64,000 bases of DNA from Pseudomonadota bacterium (GCA_016713725.1 JADJOO010000018.1:62001-126000), one strand, 5' to 3'. Numbered from the stretch's first letter, positions 38,518 through 48,044 are shown. Notes: generated from the sequence alone by a model not told the origin. A program made the numbers and translations.

Positions 38518-39420
38518 ATGGCCGCTTCCTGGTTCCGCCAGCCCAGCATCCTCCCGGGTTTCGGGCTTACGCTCGGGTTCACGACGTTCTTCCTGAGCGC
38601 CCTCGTGCTGCTGCCGCTCGCAGCGCTGGTCTTCAAGACCACGTCGCTGACCTGGTCGGAGTTTCTCGACGTGGTGCTGGACGAACGCGCGCTGGCGTCC
38701 TACCGGCTGAGCTTCGGCGCTGCCTTCATTGCCGCGACCGTCAACGCTTTCTTCGGCTTCATCGTCGCCTGGTCGCTCGTGCGCTACGAGTTTCCGGGCC
38801 GGCGCCTGGTCGATGCGCTGATCGACCTGCCGTTCGCGCTGCCCACGGCCGTGTCGGGTATCGCGCTCGCCACGGTCTTCTCGCCGACGGGCTGGCTCGG
38901 CGTGCGACTGCAGGAACTGTTCGGAATCCAGGTCGCCTACACGTGGCTCGGCGTCGTCGTCGCGCTGATCCTGATCGGCCTGCCGTTCGTCGTGCGCTCG
39001 GTGCAGCCGGCGCTGGTCGAAGCGCAGCGCGACCTCGAGGAAGCTGCCGAAACACTCGGCGCGAGTCCCTTCACGGTGTTCCGCCGCATTATCCTGCCTG
39101 CGGTGCTGCCGGCGCTCGTCACCGGCTTTACGATGGCGTTCGCGCGCGGCGTCGGCGAGTACGGGTCGGTGGTGTTCATTTCCGGCAACCTGCCGCTAAA
39201 AACCGAGATCACGCCGCTCCTGATCGTGATCAAGCTCGAGCAATTCGACTACAACGGCGCCGCGGCGCTCGGCTTCATGATGCTGCTCGTGTCCTTCCTG
39301 ATGCTGTTCGCCATCAACCTGGTGCAGTCGTGGAGCCGGCGGCGCCACGCCGGGCCTGCGGACAGTGCGCGCAGGGTCGAGCGGCGCGCGCGCCCCCGCA
39401 ACCAGAAGGTCGGGGCCTGA
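38518..39420 (+). CDS. cysT: Sulfate ABC transporter permease CysT
   Basis: The protein has 300 residues and six hydrophobic segments. The cytoplasmic EAA loop is EAAETLGASPFTVFRRIILP. The segment RGVGEYGSVVFISGNLP is diagnostic of the CysT (CysU) sulfate permease. It forms the inner-membrane channel with CysW. The start follows the ATPase stop by one base. The C-terminus carries an Arg-rich tail (RRVERRARPRNQK) longer than usual. Confidence 0.92.
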   Translation: MAASWFRQPSILPGFGLTLGFTTFFLSALVLLPLAALVFKTTSLTWSEFLDVVLDERALASYRLSFGAAFIAATVNAFFGFIVAWSLVRYEFPGRRLVDALIDLPFALPTAVSGIALATVFSPTGWLGVRLQELFGIQVAYTWLGVVVALILIGLPFVVRSVQPALVEAQRDLEEAAETLGASPFTVFRRIILPAVLPALVTGFTMAFARGVGEYGSVVFISGNLPLKTEITPLLIVIKLEQFDYNGAAALGFMMLLVSFLMLFAINLVQSWSRRRHAGPADSARRVERRARPRNQKVGA

Positions 39421-39421
39421 C

Positions 39422-40275
39422 GTGGCTGGCGCGGCCCCGCGTTTCGAAAAACGAAGGCATGTGCCGGCAAGCGTGCGTGCCGGGCGCCTCGCGCTGATCA
39501 GCGTGGCCATCGGCTTCCTGGCCCTGCTGCTGCTGGCGCCGCTCGGGGCCGTGCTCGGGCAGGCGTTCGCGGAGGGCTGGCGCGTCTTCCTCGAATCGTT
39601 CGACAACCGGGACACGGTCGCCGCGATCAAGCTGACGCTGCTCACGGCGGCGATCGTCGTGCCGGTCAATACGCTGTTCGGTATCGCGGCCGCCTGGGCG
39701 ATCGCGAAATTCGAGTTCAAGGGCAAGAGCCTGCTGATCACGCTGATCGACCTGCCGTTCGCGATATCGCCGGTCATCGCGGGCCTGGTGTTCGTCATGC
39801 TGTTCGGCGCACACGGCTGGTGGGGCCAGTGGCTGCAGGATCGCGACATCCAGGTCATCTTCGCGGTGCCAGGCATCGTGCTGGCCACCCTGTTCGTGAC
39901 GTTTCCCTACGTCGCGCGCGAGCTCATCCCGCTGATGCAGCAGCAGGGCAGCGAGGAAGAGGAGGCGGCCATCACGCTCGGCGCCGGCGCCTGGACCACT
40001 TCCTGCGCGTCACGCTGCCGAAGATCCGCTGGGGCCTCATCTACGGGGTGATCCTGTGCAACGCCCGCGCCATGGGCGAGTTCGGCGCGGTCTCCGTCGT
40101 GTCCGGCCACATCCGCGGCCTGACGACGACGATGCCGCTGCAGGTGGAGATTCTCTACAACGAGTACCTGTTCGTGGCAGCCTTCGCAGTGGCGTCCGTG
40201 CTCGCGCTGCTGGCGATCGTGACGCTCGTCATCAAGACCCTCGTGGAGTGGCGTGCCGACAGGCGCACAGGCTGA
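39422..40275 (+). CDS. cysW: Sulfate ABC transporter permease CysW, one frameshift
   Basis: The GTG at 39422 immediately follows cysT. The first part carries hydrophobic segments and the EAA loop (EEEAAITLGAGAW). After 39998 the frame changes and continues FLRVTLPKIRWGLIYG, MGEFGAVSVVSGHIRG and TMPLQVEILYNEY, the CysW signature. One missing base in ACCAC(C)TTC near 39998 explains the break, giving about 284 residues. It is paired with CysT in the inner membrane. The stop overlaps the sensor kinase start by one base. Confidence 0.87.
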
Positions 40276-42404
40276 TGGACAAGATTCCTGCATTGCTGAA
40301 AGACGGGTTGACGAGCCTCCGGCGACTGGCGGCCGGGCCGGCCACGCTCGAGCGCACGCTCACGCTCACGCTCGGCGGACTCGTGCTCGCCGCGATCCTG
40401 GTGCTGGCCATCAGCGCCGTCGGCCTGCTGCACAAGCAGGCCGAACAGCAGGCGATCGCCCGGGTCCAGCTCGCGGGCGTTGCCGCGCGCGAGGAACTTC
40501 GTCGCCTCAGCGAAGACACGCTCACGACGACGCGCGTGCTCGCAGACCGCCAGGCGCTGCAAAGGCTGATACGGGCGGGCAACCGCGAGCAGACCGAGCT
40601 GTTCCTGCGACGCAGCTGTGGCGTGCTCAATCTTGGCGCCTGCGCCGTTGTCGCCGGTCCGAACGTCATTGCGAGCACGGGCCGGAACGTGGCGTGGAAC
40701 GAGACGCTCGAAGCGACGGCGGACCAGGGCGAACGCTTCATGCTGGCCCCGGCCTGGCAGCCGGACGGCCTGATCGGAGCCACGGCGCTGGTGCCCAATT
40801 TCGTCGAGACCCGTGTCGTCGCATTGCGCTATTTCGACGCCCGGCTCGCCGTCACCCTGTCCCAGCAGGCGGGCATGCCGATCCGTCTCGTCCGACTGTC
40901 GAACTGGCTCGACAACGTCGAGCCCGATTTCAAGGAACTGCATTCGACGGCGCTTTCGCGCGCCGAAAGCGTGGCGCGCCGCATCGAGCCGCGCGACCTG
41001 TTTGCGTCGAGCACCCCGATCTTCGCGTCGACCGGCGAGGGCATCGCGTTGCTCGAGGCGCGACTGCCCGCGTCCGAGAGCGACTCGGAAGTGGCCGGAT
41101 TCGTGCGTCGCCTCGGTTGGACGGCCTTCCTGCTGAGCCTCGGCGCTGTCGCTGCTGCCCTGCTGCTGGCGCGGCGCATCGTGCAGCCGCTGGAGTCCGT
41201 TGCTGAATCCGCGACCCGGCTCGGACGGGGCGACTTTTCCGCCTCGATCCCCGTCGCGGGTGGCGGCCCCGAGGTCGTTGCGCTCGCCAGGACCCTCGAG
41301 GACATGCGACGCCACCTGGTCGAGCTGACGGCGACCTTGCGACGTCGCGAGGCCGACGCGCAGGCGCTGTTGCGAGGCGTGGTCGAGGGTGTGTATGCCG
41401 TCGATTCCAGCCGCAACGTGAAGTACCTCAACCCGCAGGCGGAGCGCATGCTCGGCGTGGAGTCCGGCACGGCCGTCGGCAGATTCTGCGGCGACGTGCT
41501 CAAGCCCTGCACATTGCCGGATGGCACGCAACCATGCGCCACCGCGTGCCCGATCGTCGCCTCGCGCGAGCACGGCCAGGCGCAGGCCACGGAGCTGCTC
41601 CAGCGCGCGGATGGCGCGAGGCGCACGGTGATCATCACCAGTGCCGGCATGGTCGACGGCTTGCAGGTGCAGGTCATGCGCGACGAGACTGACCTCGAGG
41701 CGGCCCGCCGCGCGCGCGACACTATCCTCGCCAACATTTCACACGAGTTCCGGACGCCGCTCGCCGCGCAACTCGCGTCGATCGAGCTGCTGCAGGAGAA
41801 CCTGCACTCCCTGCCGCGCGAGCAGCTGGAAGAACTCGTGACGTCGTTGCGCCGGGGCTCGCTGCGGTTGACGCGGCTGATCGATAACCTGCTCGAGAGC
41901 GTCCGCATCGAGTCGGGGCAGCTCGCGATCCGTCAGCAGCACCTGCAGTTGCACGAGGTCGTGCAGGATGCGGTGGAACTCGTGGGCAGCCTGTTCACGC
42001 AACGCAGTCAGACGCTCGCGGTGGACGTGCCGGAAGAGTTGCCGGCGCTGGTGGGGGACGCGCCGCGCCTGACGCAGGTCTTCGTCAACCTGCTGGCCAA
42101 CGCCAACAAGTTCGGGCCGGAGGGCAGCACGGTCAGCATTGCCGCGCGACTCGTCGACGGCATGCTGGAGACCACCGTGGACGATGCCGGTCCCGGCGTT
42201 ACGGAGAGCGAGCGTGGCTCGATCTTCGAGCGCTTCCATCGCGCGTCCGCGGACGAGCCGGAGCCGCGCGGCCTCGGCCTGGGGCTGTGGATCGTGAAGT
42301 CGATCGTGGAACGTCACGGTGGCACGGTGGCGGCCATGCGCGGCGAACAGGGGCTCACGCGCTTCGTGGTCCGGTTGCCTGCCGCAGGGACAGACGCGTC
42401 ATGA
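40275..42404 (+). CDS. Membrane sensor histidine kinase of the sulfate-transport operon
   Basis: The protein has 709 residues. TM helix 1 is at about 28-50, a periplasmic sensor follows to about 275, TM helix 2 is at 275-297, then HAMP (about 298-350). A PAS domain (about 365-480) has a Cys-rich loop (RFCGDVLKPC, then PCATACPI). HisKA has the phosphoacceptor His490 in ISHEFRTPLA. HATPase_c motifs are NLLANANKF (N-box), DAGPGV (G1) and GLGLGLWIV (G2). It probably senses an extracellular signal linked to sulfur or redox state and phosphorylates the coupled regulator. It overlaps cysW by one base and the regulator gene by four, so it belongs to the sulfate operon. Confidence 0.9.
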   Translation: MDKIPALLKDGLTSLRRLAAGPATLERTLTLTLGGLVLAAILVLAISAVGLLHKQAEQQAIARVQLAGVAAREELRRLSEDTLTTTRVLADRQALQRLIRAGNREQTELFLRRSCGVLNLGACAVVAGPNVIASTGRNVAWNETLEATADQGERFMLAPAWQPDGLIGATALVPNFVETRVVALRYFDARLAVTLSQQAGMPIRLVRLSNWLDNVEPDFKELHSTALSRAESVARRIEPRDLFASSTPIFASTGEGIALLEARLPASESDSEVAGFVRRLGWTAFLLSLGAVAAALLLARRIVQPLESVAESATRLGRGDFSASIPVAGGGPEVVALARTLEDMRRHLVELTATLRRREADAQALLRGVVEGVYAVDSSRNVKYLNPQAERMLGVESGTAVGRFCGDVLKPCTLPDGTQPCATACPIVASREHGQAQATELLQRADGARRTVIITSAGMVDGLQVQVMRDETDLEAARRARDTILANISHEFRTPLAAQLASIELLQENLHSLPREQLEELVTSLRRGSLRLTRLIDNLLESVRIESGQLAIRQQHLQLHEVVQDAVELVGSLFTQRSQTLAVDVPEELPALVGDAPRLTQVFVNLLANANKFGPEGSTVSIAARLVDGMLETTVDDAGPGVTESERGSIFERFHRASADEPEPRGLGLGLWIVKSIVERHGGTVAAMRGEQGLTRFVVRLPAAGTDAS

Positions 42405-43093
42405 AAATCCTGGTCGTCGACGACGACCCCGACCTGTTGTCGCTCGTCGGCTTCGCGCTGACGCAGTCGGGATTCGTCGTCGTCAAGGCGGCCGACGTGC
42501 CGTCCGCACTGCAGGTGTTTGCCGCGGAGTCGCCCGATCTCGCGATCCTGGACATCAACCTGCCCGGCGGCAGCGGCTTCGACATCTGCACGGCGATTCG
42601 CCGGCAGTCGCGTATCCCCGTGATGATGCTGACGGCGCGCGGCGAGGAGGAAGACCTGGTGCGGGCGCTCGACCTCGGCGCGGACGACTACCTCACCAAG
42701 CCGTTCAGTCCGCGCACGCTGCTGGCGCGAGCGCGGGCATTGCTGCGACGTGCGGGACTCGAAACGGGCGGTTCGATGACCGTTGGCTCGTTGCGCCTCG
42801 ACCTGGAAGCGCACGTGCTGCATGTCGGTGCGGCGCAGCCTGTCAAACTGACGAAGCTCGAATCGCGCCTGCTGCAGATCCTGATTGCGAATGCCGGTCA
42901 TGTCGTCGGCACGGAGCGGCTGCTCACGCACGTTTGGGGGCATCGCGGCAGCGGCGACCGGCAACTGCTCAAGCAGCTGGTGCACCGGCTGCGGCAGAAG
43001 ATCGAGGAAGATCCGGCGGCGCCGCGGGTGCTGCAGACGGCGGCGGGGGCGGGGTACAGGCTGGAGGACAAAGGGGTTAGGGGTAGGGGTTAG
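42401..43093 (+). CDS. OmpR-type response regulator
   Basis: The protein has 230 residues. The receiver domain has acidic DDD near residue 7, phosphoacceptor Asp51 (LAILDINLPGG) and Lys in LTKPFSP. The C-terminal winged helix includes LTKLESRLLQIL, VGTERLLTHVWGH and TAAGAGYRLE, as in OmpR/PhoB. It is the partner of the kinase, four-base overlap. The last seven residues (KGVRGRG) and the stop codon come from the G-rich repeat, which begins just where a regulator normally ends. The native stop may have been replaced. Confidence 0.9.
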   Translation: MKILVVDDDPDLLSLVGFALTQSGFVVVKAADVPSALQVFAAESPDLAILDINLPGGSGFDICTAIRRQSRIPVMMLTARGEEEDLVRALDLGADDYLTKPFSPRTLLARARALLRRAGLETGGSMTVGSLRLDLEAHVLHVGAAQPVKLTKLESRLLQILIANAGHVVGTERLLTHVWGHRGSGDRQLLKQLVHRLRQKIEEDPAAPRVLQTAAGAGYRLEDKGVRGRG

Positions 43094-43116
43094 GGGGGTT
43101 AGGGGGTTAGTCGGAA
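43073..43116 (+). repeat. G-rich intergenic repeat with G-quadruplex pattern
   Basis: Five G-runs (4-6 bases) separated by TTA or TA end in TTAGTCGGAA. The unit and end are the same as the 27794-27827 element. It overlaps the last codons of the response regulator gene and supplies its stop. It could act as a transcription roadblock or mRNA 3' structure after the operon. Confidence 0.7.
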
Positions 43117-43183
43117 GGTGCGGTTGTTGGGAAGGTTCCGTGGCACGCCCGGGGTACGCAGCAAAGTGACGACTCGTGCAGAA

Positions 43184-44083
43184 ATGGAAGTGATGGCGGC
43201 GAAGCTCGCAGCTCATCCAGACTATCGGGTGCTGCGACGGCTGGACACGTCGCACCAGCGACCAGCCCTCGCAGGGCCCGCCGTTCGGCACGCCGCGATC
43301 GTCGACACCGAGACCACCGGTACGGATTCGACGACCGACAAGGTCATCGAACTCGCGATCGTCGTGGTTGAGTACAGCCCCGTCACGGGAACCGTCGGGC
43401 GCGTGCTCGAGACCTACGATGCGCTCGAAGATCCGGGCATGCCGATCCCGCCCTCGTCGACCGCCATTCACGGCATCACCGATGAAATGGTCGTGGGCCA
43501 GCGCATCGACGACGCGCGCGTCGGTCAGCTGCTCGAGTCGGTTGGCATCGTGATCGCCCACAACGCAGGTTTCGACCGCAAGTTCCTCGAGCCCCGCCTG
43601 CCCGTGTTCGCTGCGCTGCCGTGGGGCTGTTCGTGGCAGGAAGTGCCGTGGAGCGACGCGGGTATCGCGAGTTCCAAGCTCGAGTACCTCGCGTATCGGC
43701 ACGGCTTCTTCTACGACGGCCACCGCGCCGAAGCCGATTGCCATGCGCTGCTAGAGGTGCTCTCGCAGCCTTTCGGCGCGACAGGCGGCACCGCGCTGAA
43801 GGTGCTGCTGGACTCCGCGCGCAGCCCGTCGTTCCGATTGTGGGCGAACAACTCGCCGTTCGAGACCAAGGACGTGCTCAGGCAACGCGGGTACTGGTGG
43901 GATGCCGGCCGCCGCTGCTGGTCCGTAGAGGTGCGGTCGCAGGAGGCGGTGCAGGCAGAACTCTCGTGGCTGCGCGACGCCGTCTACGCCGGCAAGAACG
44001 TCGAGCTCGACCTCGAAGAGTTCGACGCCAGGACGCGATACGCCGCGCGCGATGGACGACGCACGAAGTTGCGGACGAAGTGA
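43184..44083 (+). CDS. DEDDh-family 3'-5' exonuclease (DnaQ-like)
   Basis: From the ATG at 43184 it has 299 residues; a GTG at 43166 is an alternative start. Exo I is AIVDTETTGTD, Exo II HNAGFDRKFLE and Exo III HRAEADCHALLEV, giving the DEDDh metal/His set of the polymerase III epsilon family. The C-terminal 100 residues (RLWANNSPFETKDVLRQRGYWW) form an extra domain also seen in other stand-alone DnaQ-like proteins. It probably trims DNA or RNA ends. It is not obviously linked to its neighbours. Confidence 0.85.
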   Translation: MEVMAAKLAAHPDYRVLRRLDTSHQRPALAGPAVRHAAIVDTETTGTDSTTDKVIELAIVVVEYSPVTGTVGRVLETYDALEDPGMPIPPSSTAIHGITDEMVVGQRIDDARVGQLLESVGIVIAHNAGFDRKFLEPRLPVFAALPWGCSWQEVPWSDAGIASSKLEYLAYRHGFFYDGHRAEADCHALLEVLSQPFGATGGTALKVLLDSARSPSFRLWANNSPFETKDVLRQRGYWWDAGRRCWSVEVRSQEAVQAELSWLRDAVYAGKNVELDLEEFDARTRYAARDGRRTKLRTK

Positions 44084-44126
44084 CCCGGGTTCATCCTTGC
44101 GGGCCAGTCACGCAGGAAACTTCTAC

Positions 44127-44336
44127 ATGTCGGTGAAAGACAGCAACGGCAACACGCTGGCCGAGGGCGATTCGGTGCAGGTCATCAAGGACCTGAAGGT
44201 GAAAGGATCGTCGGAGACGCTGAAGCGCGGCACGGTGTTCAAGAACATCCGCCTCACCGACGACGAGGAAGCGATCGAATGCGGGCAGGGTCGCAACACC
44301 GTCGTCCTTAAGACCTGCTTCCTGAAAAAAGCCTGA
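44127..44336 (+). CDS. PhnA-domain protein, short form without zinc ribbon
   Basis: The protein has 69 residues and an AGGAAA ribosome site eight bases before the ATG. It is the SH3-like C-terminal domain of PhnA/YjdM: VKDSNGNTLAEGDSVQVIKDLKVKG, then LKRGTVFKNIRL and the end KTCFLKK. The N-terminal zinc ribbon of the 110-residue form is absent. Despite its name the family is not an enzyme of phosphonate breakdown; the function is unknown. Confidence 0.87.
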   Translation: MSVKDSNGNTLAEGDSVQVIKDLKVKGSSETLKRGTVFKNIRLTDDEEAIECGQGRNTVVLKTCFLKKA

Positions 44337-44385
44337 ATCTCGCCGCCACGGCTGCCGTGGCCGCCCTGCGCCTGGAGGTAATTCG

Positions 44386-46122
44386 ATGATGGACATCGTG
44401 CACCGCTTCCGGGCTTGCACACTGCTGCTGGCTGGGGCACTGGTACCGTGCAGCCTCGCCTCCGCAGCGTCGGCGCCGGCCGATCTGGTCGTCGTCGATG
44501 CCTCCATTGCGACCATGGTGCCGGGCGCGCCGAGAGTCTCCGCGCTCGCCGTCCGGGGTGACCGGATCGTCGCGATGGGTACCGATGCAGAGATCCGCGC
44601 GCTGGCCGGACCCGCGACCCGCATGCTCGATGTCGACGGGCGCCTGGTGACGCCGGGATTCATCGAAGGGCACGGGCACTTCATGTCGCTGGGCGAGACG
44701 CTCGGCCTGCTCGACCTGCGCGCGGTGGGCAGCTGGGACGACATCGTCGCGAAAGTTCGCGCTGCCGCAACGGCGGCCAAGCCCGGGGAATGGATTCGCG
44801 GCGCGGGCTGGCACCAGGAGAAATGGTCATCGCTGCCTGCCGGTGCCGTCGACGGCGTGCCGACTCACGATTCCCTCACCGCCGCAGCGCCGCGCAACCC
44901 GGTCATGCTCGAACACGCGAGCGGCCACGGCGTCGTGGTCAATGCAGCGGCGCTGGCTGCCGCAGGAATCGACGACCGTACGCCCGACCCTGCGGGCGGC
45001 CGCATCGTCCGCGACGGCCAGGGACATGCGACCGGCTGGCTGGTCGACAATGCAATGAGCCTTGCACAGGCGGCGCTCGCACGCGACCGGGAGTCGATGT
45101 CCCCGGAGGCGAGGCGTGCGGAGCGCGTCGCACAGGTGCGGCGCGCGGGCGCTGACGCCATCGCCAAGGGCGTCACGACCTTCCACGACGCCGGTACGCC
45201 GTTCGCAGATATCGACCTGTATCGGGAGCTGGCTGGCCGGGGCGAGTTGCCGTTGCGGTTGTACGTGATGGTCGGTGGCGAATCCAACGCGAGCATGGCG
45301 AGCCAGCTCGCGCGCTACCGCACCATCGGATACGCCGGCAACTTCCTCACCGTGCGCGCGATCAAGCGCATGGCCGACGGCGCCCTCGGCTCACGCAGCG
45401 CGCTGCTGCTCGAGCCGTACAGCGACGACCCCGGCAACACCGGCCTGCGCGTCGATACGCTGGAGACGATCGCCGGCACCGGCGAACTCGCGCTGGCCCA
45501 CGGTTACCAGCTGAACACCCACGCGATCGGCGACCGCGCCAATCGCGACATCCTCGACCTCTATGCCCGGGTGTGGCGGGGAGTGGACCAGCCACAGGCG
45601 CTGCGCTGGCGCATCGAGCATGCGCAGCACCTGCACCCGGCCGACGTGCCGCGCTTCGGCCGCATGGGCGTGATTGCCGCCATGCAGGGCGTGCACGCCA
45701 CATCCGACGGACCCTGGGTGCCGAAGCGGTTGGGCGAGCCGCGCGCGGGCGAGCGCACCTACGTCTGGCGCGCCTTGTGGGATGCCGGCGCGGTGATTGC
45801 CAACGGCACCGATACGCCCGTCGAGGACGTGGATCCGCTGGCCAGTTATCGCGCGACCGTGACCAGGCGACTGGCTGATGGCAGCACGTTTCACCCGGAG
45901 CAGCGTTTGACCCGCGAAGAGGCGCTGGCCACGTACACGCGCAACAATGCCTACGCCGCCTTCGAGGAAGGCGAGAAGGGCACGCTCGAGCCCGGCAAGC
46001 TCGCGGACTTCGTGGTGCTCTCGCACGACATCCTGCAGGTGCCGGAGCAGGAGCTGGCCGCGACGAAAGTGCTGTACACGGTGCTGGGCGGCCGCATCGT
46101 CCACGCCGCGCCGGCGCAGTGA
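44386..46122 (+). CDS. YtcJ-like exported metal-dependent amidohydrolase
   Basis: The protein has 578 residues with a signal peptide (cleavage near ASA-ASA) and a GGAGG ribosome site. The metal-binding start motif is FIEGHGHF, and the barrel continues with GWHQEKW, TTFHDAG, KRMADGALGSRSALL, HAIGDRANRD and IEHAQHLHP. The C-terminus has the typical GTLEPGKLADFVVLS. The family hydrolyses amide or related bonds of varied small molecules in the periplasm; the substrate is unknown. It is alone on its transcript. Confidence 0.87.
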   Translation: MMDIVHRFRACTLLLAGALVPCSLASAASAPADLVVVDASIATMVPGAPRVSALAVRGDRIVAMGTDAEIRALAGPATRMLDVDGRLVTPGFIEGHGHFMSLGETLGLLDLRAVGSWDDIVAKVRAAATAAKPGEWIRGAGWHQEKWSSLPAGAVDGVPTHDSLTAAAPRNPVMLEHASGHGVVVNAAALAAAGIDDRTPDPAGGRIVRDGQGHATGWLVDNAMSLAQAALARDRESMSPEARRAERVAQVRRAGADAIAKGVTTFHDAGTPFADIDLYRELAGRGELPLRLYVMVGGESNASMASQLARYRTIGYAGNFLTVRAIKRMADGALGSRSALLLEPYSDDPGNTGLRVDTLETIAGTGELALAHGYQLNTHAIGDRANRDILDLYARVWRGVDQPQALRWRIEHAQHLHPADVPRFGRMGVIAAMQGVHATSDGPWVPKRLGEPRAGERTYVWRALWDAGAVIANGTDTPVEDVDPLASYRATVTRRLADGSTFHPEQRLTREEALATYTRNNAYAAFEEGEKGTLEPGKLADFVVLSHDILQVPEQELAATKVLYTVLGGRIVHAAPAQ

Positions 46123-46129
46123 CGCGCGC

Positions 46130-47971
46130 TCAGCGATAGCCCCGTGCCTGCAACGCGAAGAGCCCGGCGTAGTGCCCGCCGAGTTGCATCAACGCCTCGT
46201 GGCTGCCGCGCTCGAGAATGCGGCCGCCCTCGATCACGAGGATCTGGTCGGCCATGCGCACCGTCGAAAAGCGGTGCGAGATCAGGATCACCATGCGCGA
46301 GCGGGCGAGGGCCTGGAACTGCTCGAAGACCTGCGCTTCGGCGCGCGCGTCCATTGCCGCCGTGGGCTCGTCGAGCACGAGGATGTCTGCATCCTCGCGC
46401 ATGAACGCGCGTGACAACGCGACCTTCTGCCACTGGCCGCCCGACAGCTCGCGGCCGTCCTTGAACCACTTGCCGAGTTGCGTCGCATAGCCGCCTGGCA
46501 GCTCCTCGATGAATGGCGCTGCCATGCCGAGCCCGGCTGCTTCGCGCCAGCGTGCTTCGTCCTCGAAGTGCGTGACGTCACCCGCGCCGATGTTCTCGCC
46601 GACCTTGAGCTGGTAGCGCGCGAAGTCCTGGAAAATCACGCCGACACGTCGCCGCAGCGCTGCCGGCTGCCAGTCGTCGAGATTCGTGCCGTCGAGCAGG
46701 ATGCGTCCGGCGTCTGGCGTGTAGAGACGCGTCAGCAGCTTGATCAACGTCGTCTTGCCGGAACCGTTCTCGCCGACCAGTGCCAGGCTTTCGCCCGGCC
46801 GCAGCGTGAAGCTCACGTCACGGACCGCGGGTTCGGTCGCGCCCGGATAGGTGAAGCTGACCTGCTCGAACTGCAGGCCGGTGCCCGGCGAGGCGCCCGT
46901 CGTCAGCGTTCCCGTCGCAGCGGCCACCGGCGTGTCGAGGTAGTCGTAGAGCGTCGACAGGTACAGGTTGTCTTCGTACATGCCGCCGATCGCCGAGAGG
47001 ATCGAGGACACGGCCGACTGGCCTTGCCGGAACAGCAGCACGTACATCGTCATCTGGCCGAGCGTGATCTGGCCTCGCACCGCGCTCACGGCGACCCATG
47101 CGTACGCCGCGTAGAACGCGCCGGTGCTGACGAGACCCAGGAAGAAGCCCCAGGTGTCGCGGCGGATCGTGAGCGCGCGGTCCTCGCGAAACACCTTCTG
47201 GAAAATCTGCCGGTAGCGGTCGAGCAGGCGCGGCCCCAGCTCGAACAGCTTCACTTCCTTGGCGTGATCTTCACGCGCAATGACCGTCTCCAGGTACATC
47301 TGCATGCGCGTCTCGGGCGAGCGCCAGCGGAAGAGACGGAAGGCGTCGCCGGAGAACTTGGCCTCGGCGACAAACGAGGGCAGGCCCGCGAGCAGCAGCA
47401 CCGCGACGGCCCACGGCGAGAACTGCGCCAGCAGCGTGCCGAAACTGAGCAACGCAATCGCGTTCTGCACCAGGCCGAAGCTGCTCATCACCAGGGCAAG
47501 CGGCCGCGTCGACGCCTCCCGTCGCGCTCGCGTCAGTTTGTCGTAGAACTCCGAGTCTTCGAAATGACGCAGGTCGAGCGTGAGTGCCTTCTCGAGGATC
47601 ATCTCGTTCACGCGCTGGCCGAGCTGGGCGCGCAGCAGTGACTGGCAAGTCGAAAGTCCACGCTGCACCGCCGCGAGCGAGGCCACCAGCACGCCTTCGA
47701 GCACGACGTAACTGAGCACGGTGGAAAGATCGGTGCCGCCCGACGCCTGGTGGAGGCCGACTGCCGCCACGACGGCGTCGACGATCTTCGCGCCGACGAA
47801 CGCAATGCCGGCGGGCAGCATGCCGGCCAGCAGCGTGAGCGCAGCGAGCGCGACGGTGAGCCGCTTGCTCGTCGACCAGACGAGTTCGAGGGCGTGCCTC
47901 GTATAGCGGAAGACGTCGCCGAGCCCTTTGAGGCTGGCAAATGCACCTTCCGCGGGGGGGCGGCCGTGCAC
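46130..47971 (-). CDS. ABC exporter, fused membrane and ATPase domains
   Basis: The protein has 613 residues with a GTG start at 47971. The N-terminal half has six hydrophobic segments (first at about 38-62). The ATPase half has Walker A GENGSGKTT, signature LSGGQWQKVALSRA, Walker B ILVLDEPTAAMD and H-loop ISHRFSTV. It is a half-transporter acting as a homodimer, exporting lipid, peptide or drug; the substrate is unknown. The intracellular loop LRHFEDSEFYDKLTRARREA resembles exporters of natural-product or bacteriocin clusters, but no biosynthesis genes are near. It lies downstream of the sulfate-binding protein gene. Confidence 0.88.
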   Translation of the reverse strand: MHGRPPAEGAFASLKGLGDVFRYTRHALELVWSTSKRLTVALAALTLLAGMLPAGIAFVGAKIVDAVVAAVGLHQASGGTDLSTVLSYVVLEGVLVASLAAVQRGLSTCQSLLRAQLGQRVNEMILEKALTLDLRHFEDSEFYDKLTRARREASTRPLALVMSSFGLVQNAIALLSFGTLLAQFSPWAVAVLLLAGLPSFVAEAKFSGDAFRLFRWRSPETRMQMYLETVIAREDHAKEVKLFELGPRLLDRYRQIFQKVFREDRALTIRRDTWGFFLGLVSTGAFYAAYAWVAVSAVRGQITLGQMTMYVLLFRQGQSAVSSILSAIGGMYEDNLYLSTLYDYLDTPVAAATGTLTTGASPGTGLQFEQVSFTYPGATEPAVRDVSFTLRPGESLALVGENGSGKTTLIKLLTRLYTPDAGRILLDGTNLDDWQPAALRRRVGVIFQDFARYQLKVGENIGAGDVTHFEDEARWREAAGLGMAAPFIEELPGGYATQLGKWFKDGRELSGGQWQKVALSRAFMREDADILVLDEPTAAMDARAEAQVFEQFQALARSRMVILISHRFSTVRMADQILVIEGGRILERGSHEALMQLGGHYAGLFALQARGYR

Positions 47972-48044
47972 CCGGGCTCGACGACGTATGCAGTTTACGG
48001 CCGGCTACCATGTGCCCGGCACCTTGCCACAAACGGTGCCTTCG

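Noticed and set aside
44127..44336. Truncated phnA pseudogene
   Set aside because: It has a good ribosome site, a complete PhnA SH3-like domain and a normal end. Short forms of about 70 residues without the zinc ribbon are common.
46130..47971. ABC exporter as part of the sulfate-uptake cluster
   Set aside because: It is an exporter with fused membrane and ATPase halves, unrelated to sulfate import. It is only positioned downstream of sbp copy 1.
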